27,490 nucleotides of DNA, taken from NCBI GenBank assembly GCA_039804165.1, contig JBDRZZ010000020.1, positions 1 through 27,490 of the forward strand, given 5' to 3'. The notes under the pieces were generated by a model that was given only the letters and a program-made list of their open reading frames with translations, was not told the origin of the DNA and ran no database searches. Each line of letters begins with the position of its first letter. Position 1 is the stretch's first letter. The position numbers and the translations under genes were made by a program. The stretch is from a candidate division WOR-3 bacterium. GTDB taxonomy: Bacteria > Hydrothermota > UBA3072. Below, one piece after another: positions 1 to 7,667 of this stretch.

Positions 1-380
1 AAAACATACCTATTATATATTTCTAATGGATTATTTGGATTTTCTAAAGTTGCCATTCTCGCTTCCCAGTTACCACTACTGGGATTAGAATTATCTGAAA
101 ACAAGTGCATATATGTCCAATAGGCATGGGCACCATGTATCCTGATATACCAACCAGCTCTCTTACCTCTATCAAGGATACTTATTTGCCCACCTTCAAC
201 TGCTCTCACTGTAGTTCCAACACTGGCTCTATAATCGATTCCACTATGCCAGTCATAAACACCCCTCAGATTCCTTGGGCCATAATCATCTGTGATATGA
301 GGGTCAGAAACTGGAGGCGGCAATTCCTGAGAAAAAAGAGAAAGAGTAAAAATGGAAAGAAATAGAATAATCTTTCTCAT
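1..380 (-). CDS. Secreted M23 (LytM-type) peptidase, 3' end cut by window edge
   Basis: I translated this by hand on the minus strand from ATG at 380-378; 126 codons are present and the frame is still open at base 1. Residues 1-17 form a signal peptide (basic start, then a run of I/L/F, ending near FSQ). The M23 zinc motif H-x3-D is seen as DWHSGID (His45, Asp49), and the later TYMHL segment (His92) matches the strand bearing the next conserved His. The last zinc-binding HxH would lie beyond the window. The family cleaves peptidoglycan cross-bridges in the periplasm. The start overlaps the stop of the upstream reading frame as ATGA, so the two are translationally coupled. Family assignment is firm; substrate is unknown. 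Confidence 0.85.
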   Translation of the reverse strand, partial: MRKIILFLSIFTLSLFSQELPPPVSDPHITDDYGPRNLRGVYDWHSGIDYRASVGTTVRAVEGGQISILDRGKRAGWYIRIHGAHAYWTYMHLFSDNSNPSSGNWEARMATLENPNNPLEIYNRYV

Positions 381-832
381 TTCTCACCTCCAAAGAGGGT
401 AGAAATATCCGATGGAATTTCGTCGAATGATGTTATCGCTGATTGAGCTTTATCAATGTGATGCCATCCACCTGATAGATGAATTTTTTTATCTTTTAGC
501 AGTGAAGGACTCGCACTCCATTTCTTTCCTTTTACCTCCCCCACAGCCTTTACCACCTTTGTCCTTCCCGTCTCCACATCAAGGAAGAAGAGGCATTCTC
601 CCACATCTTTTTTGTAAGTCCTTGCACCAAATATCTTCCCATCAGGAGAAATTTGAAGAGCACCTGTCTCTATCATACTACCAAAAGAATAAGAAATAAT
701 CTCTTTCCCTAAAGTATCTAAAACTGTTATATCACAACGAACTGAATCACCATTAACCTCATGATTTTTATAAACTACAATGCTTCCCCCCATCTTTCGA
801 AAATTCAATACCATACGAAGGAAAAGTCTCAC
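377..832 (-). CDS. 3' part of a frame-split secreted protein (unknown function)
   Basis: This open frame continues the protein that begins at 1319. Its first 15 or so codons (832 to about 790) are probably untranslated in this frame, because no Shine-Dalgarno precedes 832 and the sequence only becomes protein-like after the six-G run at 786-791. Dropping one G joins the two frames as ...FSKDGGSIVVYKN... and gives one continuous protein of 313 residues. The region holds SPDGKIFGA and DVETGR, which look like a beta-propeller blade, but only one such unit is seen. The stop (TGA) overlaps the ATG of the M23 peptidase. Function is unknown; a secreted partner of the peptidase is only an inference from the coupling. 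Confidence 0.6.
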   Translation of the reverse strand: MRLFLRMVLNFRKMGGSIVVYKNHEVNGDSVRCDITVLDTLGKEIISYSFGSMIETGALQISPDGKIFGARTYKKDVGECLFFLDVETGRTKVVKAVGEVKGKKWSASPSLLKDKKIHLSGGWHHIDKAQSAITSFDEIPSDISTLFGGEK

Positions 833-1319
833 TGCCTACTCCTTCCACTATAAACTCCTTTACCCATCTTTCCTTCCCTCTTCTATCTATGTAAGTAAGA
901 TTTAAATTGCTTAAATCTCCTGCTCTTAACTTCATTTGTTTTTGTATTTCCTTAATTTCTGTCTTCTTTAAATCTTTTACTTCCAGATTCGCAACATAAT
1001 TCGAAGCTGGAGAAATCCTGAATTTAAGGTGCTGTTCCCCTGTCTCGTAAGGAATTGCTTTAACGGTTTTCCCGGAGGGCGAAACAAATCTGATTTCTTT
1101 AGGTCGTAACATCATCCATTTCCCCTCTTGTTGTTTAACCGAATCTATTTTAATCCTATAACCCTTTTCTAATTTAATTGTCGAAGCGCCTACATCACTC
1201 GTTGTATCCGGAATTGTCGTAGTAGTCTCAACTGTCTTCTTTACCTCCTCAAGTTCCTTCCTTGTCGCCATACCGAGTAAGAACAAACAAACACTTAAAA
1301 CAATTAACAATTTACGCAT
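768..1319 (-). CDS. 5' part of a frame-split secreted protein (unknown function)
   Basis: The ATG at 1319 has a strong GGAGGT five bases upstream. Residues 1-18 are a signal peptide (MRKLLIVLSVCLFLLGMA) without a clear lipobox Cys, although C11 lies inside the hydrophobic core. A Thr/Glu-rich linker follows at about 20-42, then a beta-rich region to about residue 170. In the written frame it ends nine codons after the six-G run with the tail KHCSL, which does not fit what precedes. Removing one G (+1 shift) restores a single frame to 377. I recognise no family. The break may be a base-call error, a true frameshift mutation, or slippage; the sequence alone does not decide. Confidence 0.7.
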   Translation of the reverse strand: MRKLLIVLSVCLFLLGMATRKELEEVKKTVETTTTIPDTTSDVGASTIKLEKGYRIKIDSVKQQEGKWMMLRPKEIRFVSPSGKTVKAIPYETGEQHLKFRISPASNYVANLEVKDLKKTEIKEIQKQMKLRAGDLSNLNLTYIDRRGKERWVKEFIVEGVGSETFPSYGIEFSKDGGKHCSL

Positions 1320-1322
1320 TTT

Positions 1323-1423
1323 TTACCTCCATTTAGGTGGGAAGTCGTCAGTCTCCAGTTCATCAGTTGCAATCTCTACCCTCACCTCCTATTTTTAATC
1401 TTTAAGCTTATAACCTCTTTCAT
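1323..1423 (-). other. Two tiny overlapping reading frames in the leader of the 1319 gene
   Basis: Frame one runs 1423-1382 (ATG, 13 codons, MKEVISLKIKNRR), has AGGTAG upstream, and ends in AGGAGGTGA. Frame two starts with GTG at 1385, overlapping that stop as GTGA, and runs 20 codons (ending TDDFPPKWR) to 1323, where its last codons form the GGAGGTAA that serves as ribosome site for the 1319 gene. They could be coupled leader peptides or the remains of one short gene broken by a single-base shift. Nothing recognised; coding is uncertain. Confidence 0.25.
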
Positions 1424-1480
1424 AATATCTACCTAATCTTTACCTTAAATCACAAACTATCCAAAATCCCTTCTCATTAA

Positions 1481-1508
1481 AAATTATTTATATTTCCTTA
1501 ACATTCAA
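1481..1508 (-). promoter_or_regulatory. Weak promoter candidate for the 1319 gene
   Basis: Minus-strand TTGAAT (1508-1503), a 16-base spacer and TAATTT (1486-1481). The match is modest; the spacer equals that of the better promoters in this window. Confidence 0.3.
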
Positions 1509-1569
1509 GGTAATTTTCCTATTTCCAATAACCTTTAACTTTGAAATCTCATAAATAAGAGGATTAAAC

Positions 1570-1608
1570 TTGACATTTAAAAAGTTTTAAACAAATTTTA
1601 AAAGACCC
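1570..1608 (+). promoter_or_regulatory. Promoter candidate directly upstream of nadA
   Basis: A perfect TTGACA lies at 1570-1575, 39 bases before the nadA ATG. The -10 is poor (AT-rich, for example TTTAAA at 1597-1602, too far for a normal spacer). No Shine-Dalgarno precedes the ATG (TTTTAAAAGACCC), so any transcript from here would have almost no leader. Confidence 0.4.
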
Positions 1609-2508
1609 ATGAACTATATTGAAGAAATAAGAAACCTGAAAAAAGCTAAGGAAGCTGTTATTTTGGTCCATAATTACCAGAGACCTGAAATTCAGGATAT
1701 AGCAGATTTTCTTGGTGATTCTTTAGAGCTCTCAAAAAAAGCTACTGAGACAAAAGCTAAAATTATTGTTTTCTGTGGGGTGAGGTTTATGGCAGAAACA
1801 GCAAAAATTCTTTCTCCAGAAAAGAAAGTATTAATTCCAAAACCAGAGGCAAGTTGCCCAATGGCTAATATGGTAACTCCTACAGATATATCGCTTTTAC
1901 GAAATAAGCATCCAGAAGCTAAAGTTGTTTCTTATGTAAATACAAATGCTGATGTTAAAGCTGTAAGCGATGTCTGTTGCACCTCAGCTAATGCAGTTAA
2001 AGTTGTAAAAAATGTTGAAGGAAATAAAGTAATCTTTGTTCCGGATAGGAATCTCGGCTTGTATGTAAAAAGATTTGTGAATAAAGAAATTATATTATGG
2101 AATGGCTTCTGTTATGTTCACGAAAGTATAAGAAAAGAAGAGGTCCTCGAAGCAAAAAAGAAATTCCCAGATGCTTTACTCCTCGTTCATCCAGAATGTA
2201 GACCTGAAGTAATAGATATTGCCGATGAAGTCTTATCTACTTCTGGAATGATTAGGTTTGCGAAAGAATCTCCTATGAAAAGGTTTATTATAGGCACGGA
2301 GGAAGGAATCCTATATAGACTAAAGAAGGAAAATCCTGAGAAAGAATTTCACACAGCTGGGTCCCCAAAAATTTGTTCCAATATGAAGTTAACAAAGTTA
2401 GAGGATGTTTATTTGTGTTTAAAAGAAGAAAAAGAAGAAATAATCCTTTCAGAAGACATTATAAAGAAAGCAAAAATAGCTTTAGAGAGGATGCTAAATT
2501 ATGTCTAA
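1609..2508 (+). CDS. nadA: Quinolinate synthase NadA
   Basis: NadA condenses iminoaspartate with dihydroxyacetone phosphate to give quinolinate in NAD synthesis, using an oxygen-sensitive [4Fe-4S] cluster. The 299 residues match the family's short form. Seen: VHNYQRPEIQDIAD near the start (residues 20-33), GDSLELS (36-42), CGVRFMAETAK (56-66), PEASCPMA (79-86), NGFCYVHE (165-172), HPECRPEV (194-201), TSGM (211-214) and a C-terminal ICSNMKLT. Cys83, Cys168 and Cys256 have the spacing expected of the three cluster ligands. No Shine-Dalgarno precedes the start, so the message may be leaderless. The last 8 bases overlap mnmA. NadB and NadC are not in the window. Confidence 0.95.
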   Translation: MNYIEEIRNLKKAKEAVILVHNYQRPEIQDIADFLGDSLELSKKATETKAKIIVFCGVRFMAETAKILSPEKKVLIPKPEASCPMANMVTPTDISLLRNKHPEAKVVSYVNTNADVKAVSDVCCTSANAVKVVKNVEGNKVIFVPDRNLGLYVKRFVNKEIILWNGFCYVHESIRKEEVLEAKKKFPDALLLVHPECRPEVIDIADEVLSTSGMIRFAKESPMKRFIIGTEEGILYRLKKENPEKEFHTAGSPKICSNMKLTKLEDVYLCLKEEKEEIILSEDIIKKAKIALERMLNYV

Positions 2509-3598
2509 AGAGAAAATTCTTGTGGCAATGAGTGGCGGAGTAGATTCCTCTGTAACTGCAGCTTTACTTAAGAAAGAAGGCTTTGAGGTAATTGGGGTCA
2601 GTATGAAGATCTGGGATGAAAAAGAAGAAGTAATTTCTAATAGTAATTCTCATTCCTGTTATGGGCCAGGGGAAAAAGAGGATATAGAAGATGCCAAAAA
2701 AGTAGCAGAATTTTTAAAAATTCCATTTTTTGTTTTGGATTTAAGAAAAGAATATAAGGAAATTGTTCTTGAATATGTGTATAAAGAATACAACTCAGGA
2801 AGGACACCTAATCCCTGCGTTCTATGCAATAGAGTTCTAAAGTTAAATCTACTATTGGAAAAAGCAAAAGAATTAGGAATCAATTTTAGCCGTGTTGCAA
2901 CAGGACATTATGTAAGAAGTGAATTTGATTCAGAAAAAAAACGTTATATTTTGCTTAAGGCAAAAGATAAAAATAAAGACCAATCTTATTTTTTATATTC
3001 CTTATCTCAAGAGCAGTTAAAAAGATGTATTTTCCCTCTCGGAAACCACAAAAAAGAAGAAGTGCGAACTTTGGCAGAGAAATTTAATTTACCTGTAAAA
3101 GGAAAAAGAGAAAGCCAAGATTTCTTCTCAGAGGGGTTATCTCTTTTATTTAAAAATAAAACTTCTCCCGGGAAAATTGTTGACAAAAAAGGAAATGTCC
3201 TTGGAGAACATAAGGGAATTCAATTCTATACAATTGGGCAAAGGAAGGGGCTTGGAATAGCAATAGGTAAACCTCTTTATGTGATTAGAATTGAAAAGGA
3301 AAAAAATTTGATTGTTGTAGGAGAGAAAGAAGATTTACTTGATGATAAACTCTTGGCTACAAATCTAAACTGGGTTTCAATAGAAAACCCAGAAAAACCG
3401 ATTGAAGTAGAAGCTAAAATTCGCTACTTACATAAAGAGGCAAAAGCAACTGTGTTTCCACAAGAAAACGGAACCGCTTTTGTTAAATTTGAAAAACCGC
3501 AAAGCGCTATTACTCCGGGGCAAGCTGTGGTTTTCTATAATGGTGACATTCTCCTCGGTGGAGGAACAATAAACAGAAAAAATAATGAGTCCTATTAA
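2501..3598 (+). CDS. mnmA: tRNA-uridine 2-sulfurtransferase MnmA, variant lacking the usual second catalytic Cys
   Basis: MnmA adenylates U34 of Lys, Glu and Gln tRNAs and replaces its oxygen with sulfur. Seen: PP-loop SGGVDSS (11-17), the acid-rich GEKEDIEDAKKVAE region (57-70), TPNPCVLCNRVLK (102-114) with Cys106 and Cys109, ATGHY (133-137), DQSYFLYSL (160-168), and C-terminal FYTIGQRKGLGI (242-253). Length 365 is normal. Where E. coli-type enzymes carry the persulfide-forming Cys (SQ-x-x-C-F), this protein reads SQDFFSEG (205-212), so that Cys is missing. SQDF-type variants occur in other bacteria, to my recollection. Cys53 and Cys176 are other cysteines present. It overlaps nadA by 8 bases and the next gene by 14. 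Confidence 0.93.
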   Translation: MSKEKILVAMSGGVDSSVTAALLKKEGFEVIGVSMKIWDEKEEVISNSNSHSCYGPGEKEDIEDAKKVAEFLKIPFFVLDLRKEYKEIVLEYVYKEYNSGRTPNPCVLCNRVLKLNLLLEKAKELGINFSRVATGHYVRSEFDSEKKRYILLKAKDKNKDQSYFLYSLSQEQLKRCIFPLGNHKKEEVRTLAEKFNLPVKGKRESQDFFSEGLSLLFKNKTSPGKIVDKKGNVLGEHKGIQFYTIGQRKGLGIAIGKPLYVIRIEKEKNLIVVGEKEDLLDDKLLATNLNWVSIENPEKPIEVEAKIRYLHKEAKATVFPQENGTAFVKFEKPQSAITPGQAVVFYNGDILLGGGTINRKNNESY

Positions 3599-4583
3599 GG
3601 CTATTAGCTTATTTTCAGGAGGGTTAGATAGCTCTCTAGCAGTAAAACTCATTCAAAGTGAAGGAATAGAGGTTATAGGGTTTCATTTCGTTTTACCCTT
3701 TTATACTCCTATGGACGAGCCTATTTTAAGAATAGAAAAACTTAGCAAAGAGTTAGGAATAGAAATAGAGTTTTTTTATGGTGGGGAAGATTATATTCAA
3801 ATTATAAAAAATCCAAAGTATGGATATGGAGAAAACATGAATCCTTGCATTGACTGTAAGATTTTTATGTTGAAGAAAGCAAAAATATTTATGGAAAAAA
3901 TTGGAGCTTCTTTTTTGTTTAGCGGTGAGGTTCTAAACCAAAGACCAATGAGTCAGCGAAAAAATGTTATGAATTTAATTGAGAGAGAAGCTGGAGTAAA
4001 AGGGCTTCTTTTAAGGCCTTTATCCGCAAAATTACTTGAGATTACAATTCCCGAAAAAAGAGGATGGGTAAAAAGAGAAAATCTACTTGCTCTCTCTGGA
4101 AGAACCAGAAAACAACAATTTGCTTTGGCCGAAAGATTTGAAATAAAAAATTATGCAACTCCTTCTGGAGGGTGTTATCTAACTGATCCTCAATATTCTC
4201 TTAGATTAAAAGAAGCTTTCCAACATGAAGAAGACAAGATAGAAGATTTACGTTTACTAAGAATTGGTCGACATTTCAGACTAAAAAATGGAGCAAAGCT
4301 AATAATTGGGAGGGATAAAAAAGAAAACGAATTAATAGAAAACCTTGCAAATGAAGAAGATTTTTTAATAGAAGGGGTTGGCTTTGGGAGCCCTCTTGGA
4401 CTACTAAAAAAAAGTAAAGATGAAATGGATATAGAGCTTGCAGCTTCTATTTGTATGAGATATAGTAAAAAAAGGAAAGAGAAAAGCGTTAGAGTTATCA
4501 TCAGAAATAAAAATAAAAATTTGAAAGAAAAAGAAGTTACTCCAATGGACAAGAGAAAGGTAGAGGAGTTTTTAATAAGGTAA
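3585..4583 (+). CDS. ThiI-like/MnmA-like ATP-pyrophosphatase, probable RNA thiolation enzyme
   Basis: The protein starts with a PP-loop, SGGLDSS (11-17), marking the adenylating fold shared by ThiI, MnmA and TtuA. NPCIDCK (87-92) supplies Cys88 and Cys91, and SGGCYLTDP (194-202) supplies Cys197. Two Cys in a CxxC plus one distant Cys is the arrangement that holds a [4Fe-4S] cluster in TtuA-type thiolases. The region after about 220 resembles the NFACT-R-like RNA-binding tail found on such proteins (LRLLRIGRHFRL, then GAKLIIGRDKKENE). There is no THUMP or rhodanese domain, so it is not canonical ThiI. The start overlaps mnmA by 14 bases; the 3' end overlaps the convergent receptor gene by 12. 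Exact tRNA and position modified are unknown. Confidence 0.8.
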   Translation: MSPIKAISLFSGGLDSSLAVKLIQSEGIEVIGFHFVLPFYTPMDEPILRIEKLSKELGIEIEFFYGGEDYIQIIKNPKYGYGENMNPCIDCKIFMLKKAKIFMEKIGASFLFSGEVLNQRPMSQRKNVMNLIEREAGVKGLLLRPLSAKLLEITIPEKRGWVKRENLLALSGRTRKQQFALAERFEIKNYATPSGGCYLTDPQYSLRLKEAFQHEEDKIEDLRLLRIGRHFRLKNGAKLIIGRDKKENELIENLANEEDFLIEGVGFGSPLGLLKKSKDEMDIELAASICMRYSKKRKEKSVRVIIRNKNKNLKEKEVTPMDKRKVEEFLIR

Positions 4584-6368
4584 AACGAACTTTATTCCCC
4601 CCCTTGCCCATCTCCCAGGCATTGGTATCCATCCTCCCTCAAAATAATCTGTATTTAAAAGATTCGTAATACTTATAAAGAATTCTATTTTTCTAATTTT
4701 ATAACAAATATCGAAATCTAAAATAAAAACATTCTCGGAAGAAGAATTTTTCTGGAAAATCCCTCTCCAGGTTTGATGTAAGTTCCGAATAATTTCATAG
4801 TCTACTTTAATGATAAATTTATGTGAAGGAGTGCTCATTAAATATTTTGATTGTAAAGAAGAACTATCCCTATGAGTGACTCTAAAAAGGGAATATCCTA
4901 ATTCAACATTTGGAATTGGAATTTTCTTATATGTTTTTACAAAAGGATTAAACTCTAAATTTATTTCAACCCCAGAAGAAATAACCTTACCAGAATTTAT
5001 CGCCCTCCAAGGTTCAGTAGAATTAGCTCTAACCCAATCAATTATATTTTCCCCTCTCCTATAAAAACCACTAAGATTTATGAAGAAATTTCCTTTGATT
5101 GTTTTAATTCCTCCTTCATAAGTAAATGCCTCCTCAGGTTTAAGCTCTGGATTTCCCAAATTCGCTGGAGAGTGATAATATAGTTCGGTGTAAGAAGGAA
5201 GGCGAGAGGATTTTTGTAAAGAAGCATACAAGAGAGTTTTGTCAGTAATTTTAATTCCAATATCAACTCCAGGATAAAAGAACCATCCCCAATTAGAATA
5301 ATAAGAAAAGGAAGAGCTAAAATTTAAAGTTGTCCTTTTTATTTCTGGGAAGCTATGCCCAAAGAAGAAAGCTATCTTCCCATAAGAGTGATCCCCAAGA
5401 TTTGTGCTTTTTATCCTCACTTCATCCCATTTAGATCCAATTCCAGAAGAACCAAATTTAGAAGAAATTATAGATTGAGTTCCTATCCCATAATTATTTG
5501 TAATATGATGGTTTCTATACCACTCAGGATTTTTCCTATCAAGGATATAATCGTCCTCATGCCTCTTTGAATGAAATGTTATTTTATGGGATTTATTGAG
5601 AGTAAAATCCCCCTTAAAGAATAAAGCGTTTATTGCTTCTCTTTGATCAGGATATTTATCCGAATAAAAACAATTAGCTCCAAAATCTTTTCTCTTATAT
5701 CCGAAAAGAAAATCGCCCTCAACATTTTCTTTCTCCAAAAAAGAATTAATTAAGAAATTCCAATTCTTAAAATCTGTATTATATCTATACCCATCCGATT
5801 TTTTCTCGGAAAAGGAAAAGCGATTAGAAGAAAACCCGATCTCTTTTGAGATAGAAAGATTACCTTCAAATAATTTATAATCTCCTATAAAACCACCAAG
5901 TTCAGCTTTTTCTTTCCTTTCTTTCTTTGTAATTATGTTTATAACTCCGGAAAAAGCTCCATCTCCATAAAGAGTCGTCCCAGGGCCTTTTAAAATCTCT
6001 ATTCTTTCAATATCTTCTAATTCAATTGGAATATTCAAATTATGGTGGGATGTCTGAGGATCGTTTATTGCCACTCCATCTACAAGGACTAGTGTTTGCT
6101 CAAATGTCCCTCCAATAGAAACATCAGCTTGGACTCCTTCCGGTCCTCTTTCTCTAACATCAATTCCCTCATCATATTTCAATAAATCAGCAAGAGTGGC
6201 TAAAGGAACATTTTCAATCTCTTTATTAGTAATTATAGAAACATTTCTAGTTGTATAAATAAAAGATGTTGGGATTCTACTTGCTGTAATTATGAGAGGG
6301 TCCATTTTATAGAAAAGAACTTCCTCGCCGTAAAGAGATAAAACAAGAAAGAAAAAAGCTCTTTTCAT
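4572..6368 (-). CDS. TonB-dependent outer-membrane receptor (BtuB-like)
   Basis: A short signal peptide (residues 1-14) is followed by a TonB-box-like DPLIITASRIP (23-33), a plug domain (about 35-150) with VDGVAINDPQ, IERIEILKGPGTTLYGDGAFSGVINIIT split across 120-148, and a barrel to residue 598 ending in FVLPY with an aromatic terminal residue, as usual for outer-membrane barrels. The plug and receptor motifs NPELKPEEA and LLNTDYFEGGW are typical of the BtuB/siderophore group. Its ATG overlaps the thiC stop (ATGA), so it is made with ThiC. That suggests a substrate linked to thiamin, its pyrimidine, or a cobamide, but this is inference. TonB and ExbBD are not in the window. Confidence 0.9.
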   Translation of the reverse strand: MKRAFFFLVLSLYGEEVLFYKMDPLIITASRIPTSFIYTTRNVSIITNKEIENVPLATLADLLKYDEGIDVRERGPEGVQADVSIGGTFEQTLVLVDGVAINDPQTSHHNLNIPIELEDIERIEILKGPGTTLYGDGAFSGVINIITKKERKEKAELGGFIGDYKLFEGNLSISKEIGFSSNRFSFSEKKSDGYRYNTDFKNWNFLINSFLEKENVEGDFLFGYKRKDFGANCFYSDKYPDQREAINALFFKGDFTLNKSHKITFHSKRHEDDYILDRKNPEWYRNHHITNNYGIGTQSIISSKFGSSGIGSKWDEVRIKSTNLGDHSYGKIAFFFGHSFPEIKRTTLNFSSSFSYYSNWGWFFYPGVDIGIKITDKTLLYASLQKSSRLPSYTELYYHSPANLGNPELKPEEAFTYEGGIKTIKGNFFINLSGFYRRGENIIDWVRANSTEPWRAINSGKVISSGVEINLEFNPFVKTYKKIPIPNVELGYSLFRVTHRDSSSLQSKYLMSTPSHKFIIKVDYEIIRNLHQTWRGIFQKNSSSENVFILDFDICYKIRKIEFFISITNLLNTDYFEGGWIPMPGRWARGGIKFVLPY

Positions 6369-7666
6369 TTAAGAGTTTTTTTATTACTCTTTTCTAAAGC
6401 TTCATTTAAGAGTTTTATTGAACAAAATTCTCCACACATCGAACAAGTTTCTTTTGTCTTTGGACTAAATCTATTTCTGATTTCCTTTGCTTTCTCAGGA
6501 TTTATCACAAGTTCAAATTGTCTTTTCCAATCCATTTTTTTTCTTGCAAGTGCAATTTCTCTATCCCATTCTTTTGCTCCAGGAATCCCTTTTGCAATAT
6601 CTCCTGCGTGAGCAGCTATCCTTGCTGCAATTACCCCTTCTTCTACATCCTCCAGAGTGGGTAAACCAAGATGCTCTGAAGGTGTTACATAACAAAGAAA
6701 ATCTGCTCCATAAGAAGCTGCAACAGCACCTCCAATTGCAGAAACAATATGGTCATATCCAGGAGCAATATCTGTTACCACTGGTCCTAAGACAAAAAAA
6801 GGTTTTTCGTGACATAATTTTTTTTCTATTTTTATATTCATTTCTATCTCATTTAAAGGAACATGCCCAGGACCTTCGATTATTACCTGAACCCCTTTTT
6901 CATGAGCTCTCTTAGAAAGCTCTCCTAAAACACTTAACTCATAAAACTGGGCTCTATCAGAAGAATCTTCAATTGCTCCAGGTCTAAAACCATCTCCAAG
7001 AGAAATGGTAATATCATATGCAGAAGCTATATCAAGTATTCTGTCAAAATGAGTGTATAATGGATTCTCTTTCTTGTTATAAAGCATCCAGGTCAAAAGA
7101 AAGGTGCCTCCCCTTGAAACCACATCCATAATTCTACTTTCCTTTTTAAGGAACTCAAATGTTTTTTGAGTAACTCCACAATGAAGAGTCATAAAGGAAA
7201 CCCCATCTTCTCCCTGCTCTTCTATCACTTGAAAAATTTTGTCCTCCGTCATTTTAACAATCCCGCCTTTTTCTCTCGCGGTCTCTATTGCAGCCTGATA
7301 TATTGGAACCGTTCCAAGAGGAACATTTACATTTTTTAGAATTTCTCTCCTTACTTTTTTTAAATCTCCTCCTGTAGATAAGTCCATAATTGTATCTGCT
7401 CCTGCTTTTTCTGCTATTTTCGCTTTTTCTACTTCAAATGCTATATCAGGCTTATCAGGAGAAGTTCCAACATTTGCATTTACTTTCGTTCTTAGAGGAT
7501 ACCCAATCCCCACAGGCCTTACTTCTTTCTTCTCATTCTTTGTTATTACAATCTTCCCTTCAAGAATTCTCTTTACTAAAATATTAAGATCTACATTTTC
7601 ATTCTTCGCAACCTCTCTCACCACTTTTGGTATTTTGTTTTCTCTTAGCTCAGAAATAATCCCCAA
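6365..7666 (-). CDS. thiC: Phosphomethylpyrimidine synthase ThiC (or the paralogue BzaF)
   Basis: ThiC is a radical-SAM-like [4Fe-4S] enzyme turning aminoimidazole ribotide into the thiamin pyrimidine HMP-P. Seen: KVNANVGTS, DTIMDLSTGGDL, GTVPIYQA, SFMTLHCGVT, SRGGTFL, ISLGDGFRPGA, IEGPGHVPL, VTDIAPGYDH, CYVTPSEHLGLP, and the C-terminal cluster motif CSMCGEFC (Cys408, Cys411, Cys415). The 433-residue length is that of the short anaerobe form. The start codon is TTG, chosen because the conserved N-terminus needs it and a G-rich ribosome site lies 8 bases upstream. It begins one base after the upstream gene ends, so no TPP riboswitch can precede it directly. BzaF, which makes hydroxybenzimidazole from the same substrate, is a close paralogue I cannot exclude. 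Confidence 0.88.
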   Translation of the reverse strand: MGIISELRENKIPKVVREVAKNENVDLNILVKRILEGKIVITKNEKKEVRPVGIGYPLRTKVNANVGTSPDKPDIAFEVEKAKIAEKAGADTIMDLSTGGDLKKVRREILKNVNVPLGTVPIYQAAIETAREKGGIVKMTEDKIFQVIEEQGEDGVSFMTLHCGVTQKTFEFLKKESRIMDVVSRGGTFLLTWMLYNKKENPLYTHFDRILDIASAYDITISLGDGFRPGAIEDSSDRAQFYELSVLGELSKRAHEKGVQVIIEGPGHVPLNEIEMNIKIEKKLCHEKPFFVLGPVVTDIAPGYDHIVSAIGGAVAASYGADFLCYVTPSEHLGLPTLEDVEEGVIAARIAAHAGDIAKGIPGAKEWDREIALARKKMDWKRQFELVINPEKAKEIRNRFSPKTKETCSMCGEFCSIKLLNEALEKSNKKTLK

Positions 7667-7667
7667 T

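Noticed and set aside
4190-4552. 120-codon minus-strand frame inside the ThiI-like gene
   Set aside because: Low-complexity Ser/Phe/Leu composition and full overlap with a recognisable gene mark it as a shadow frame.
6487-6915. 142-codon plus-strand frame opposite thiC
   Set aside because: Leu/Gln-rich shadow of conserved ThiC coding sequence, no ribosome site.
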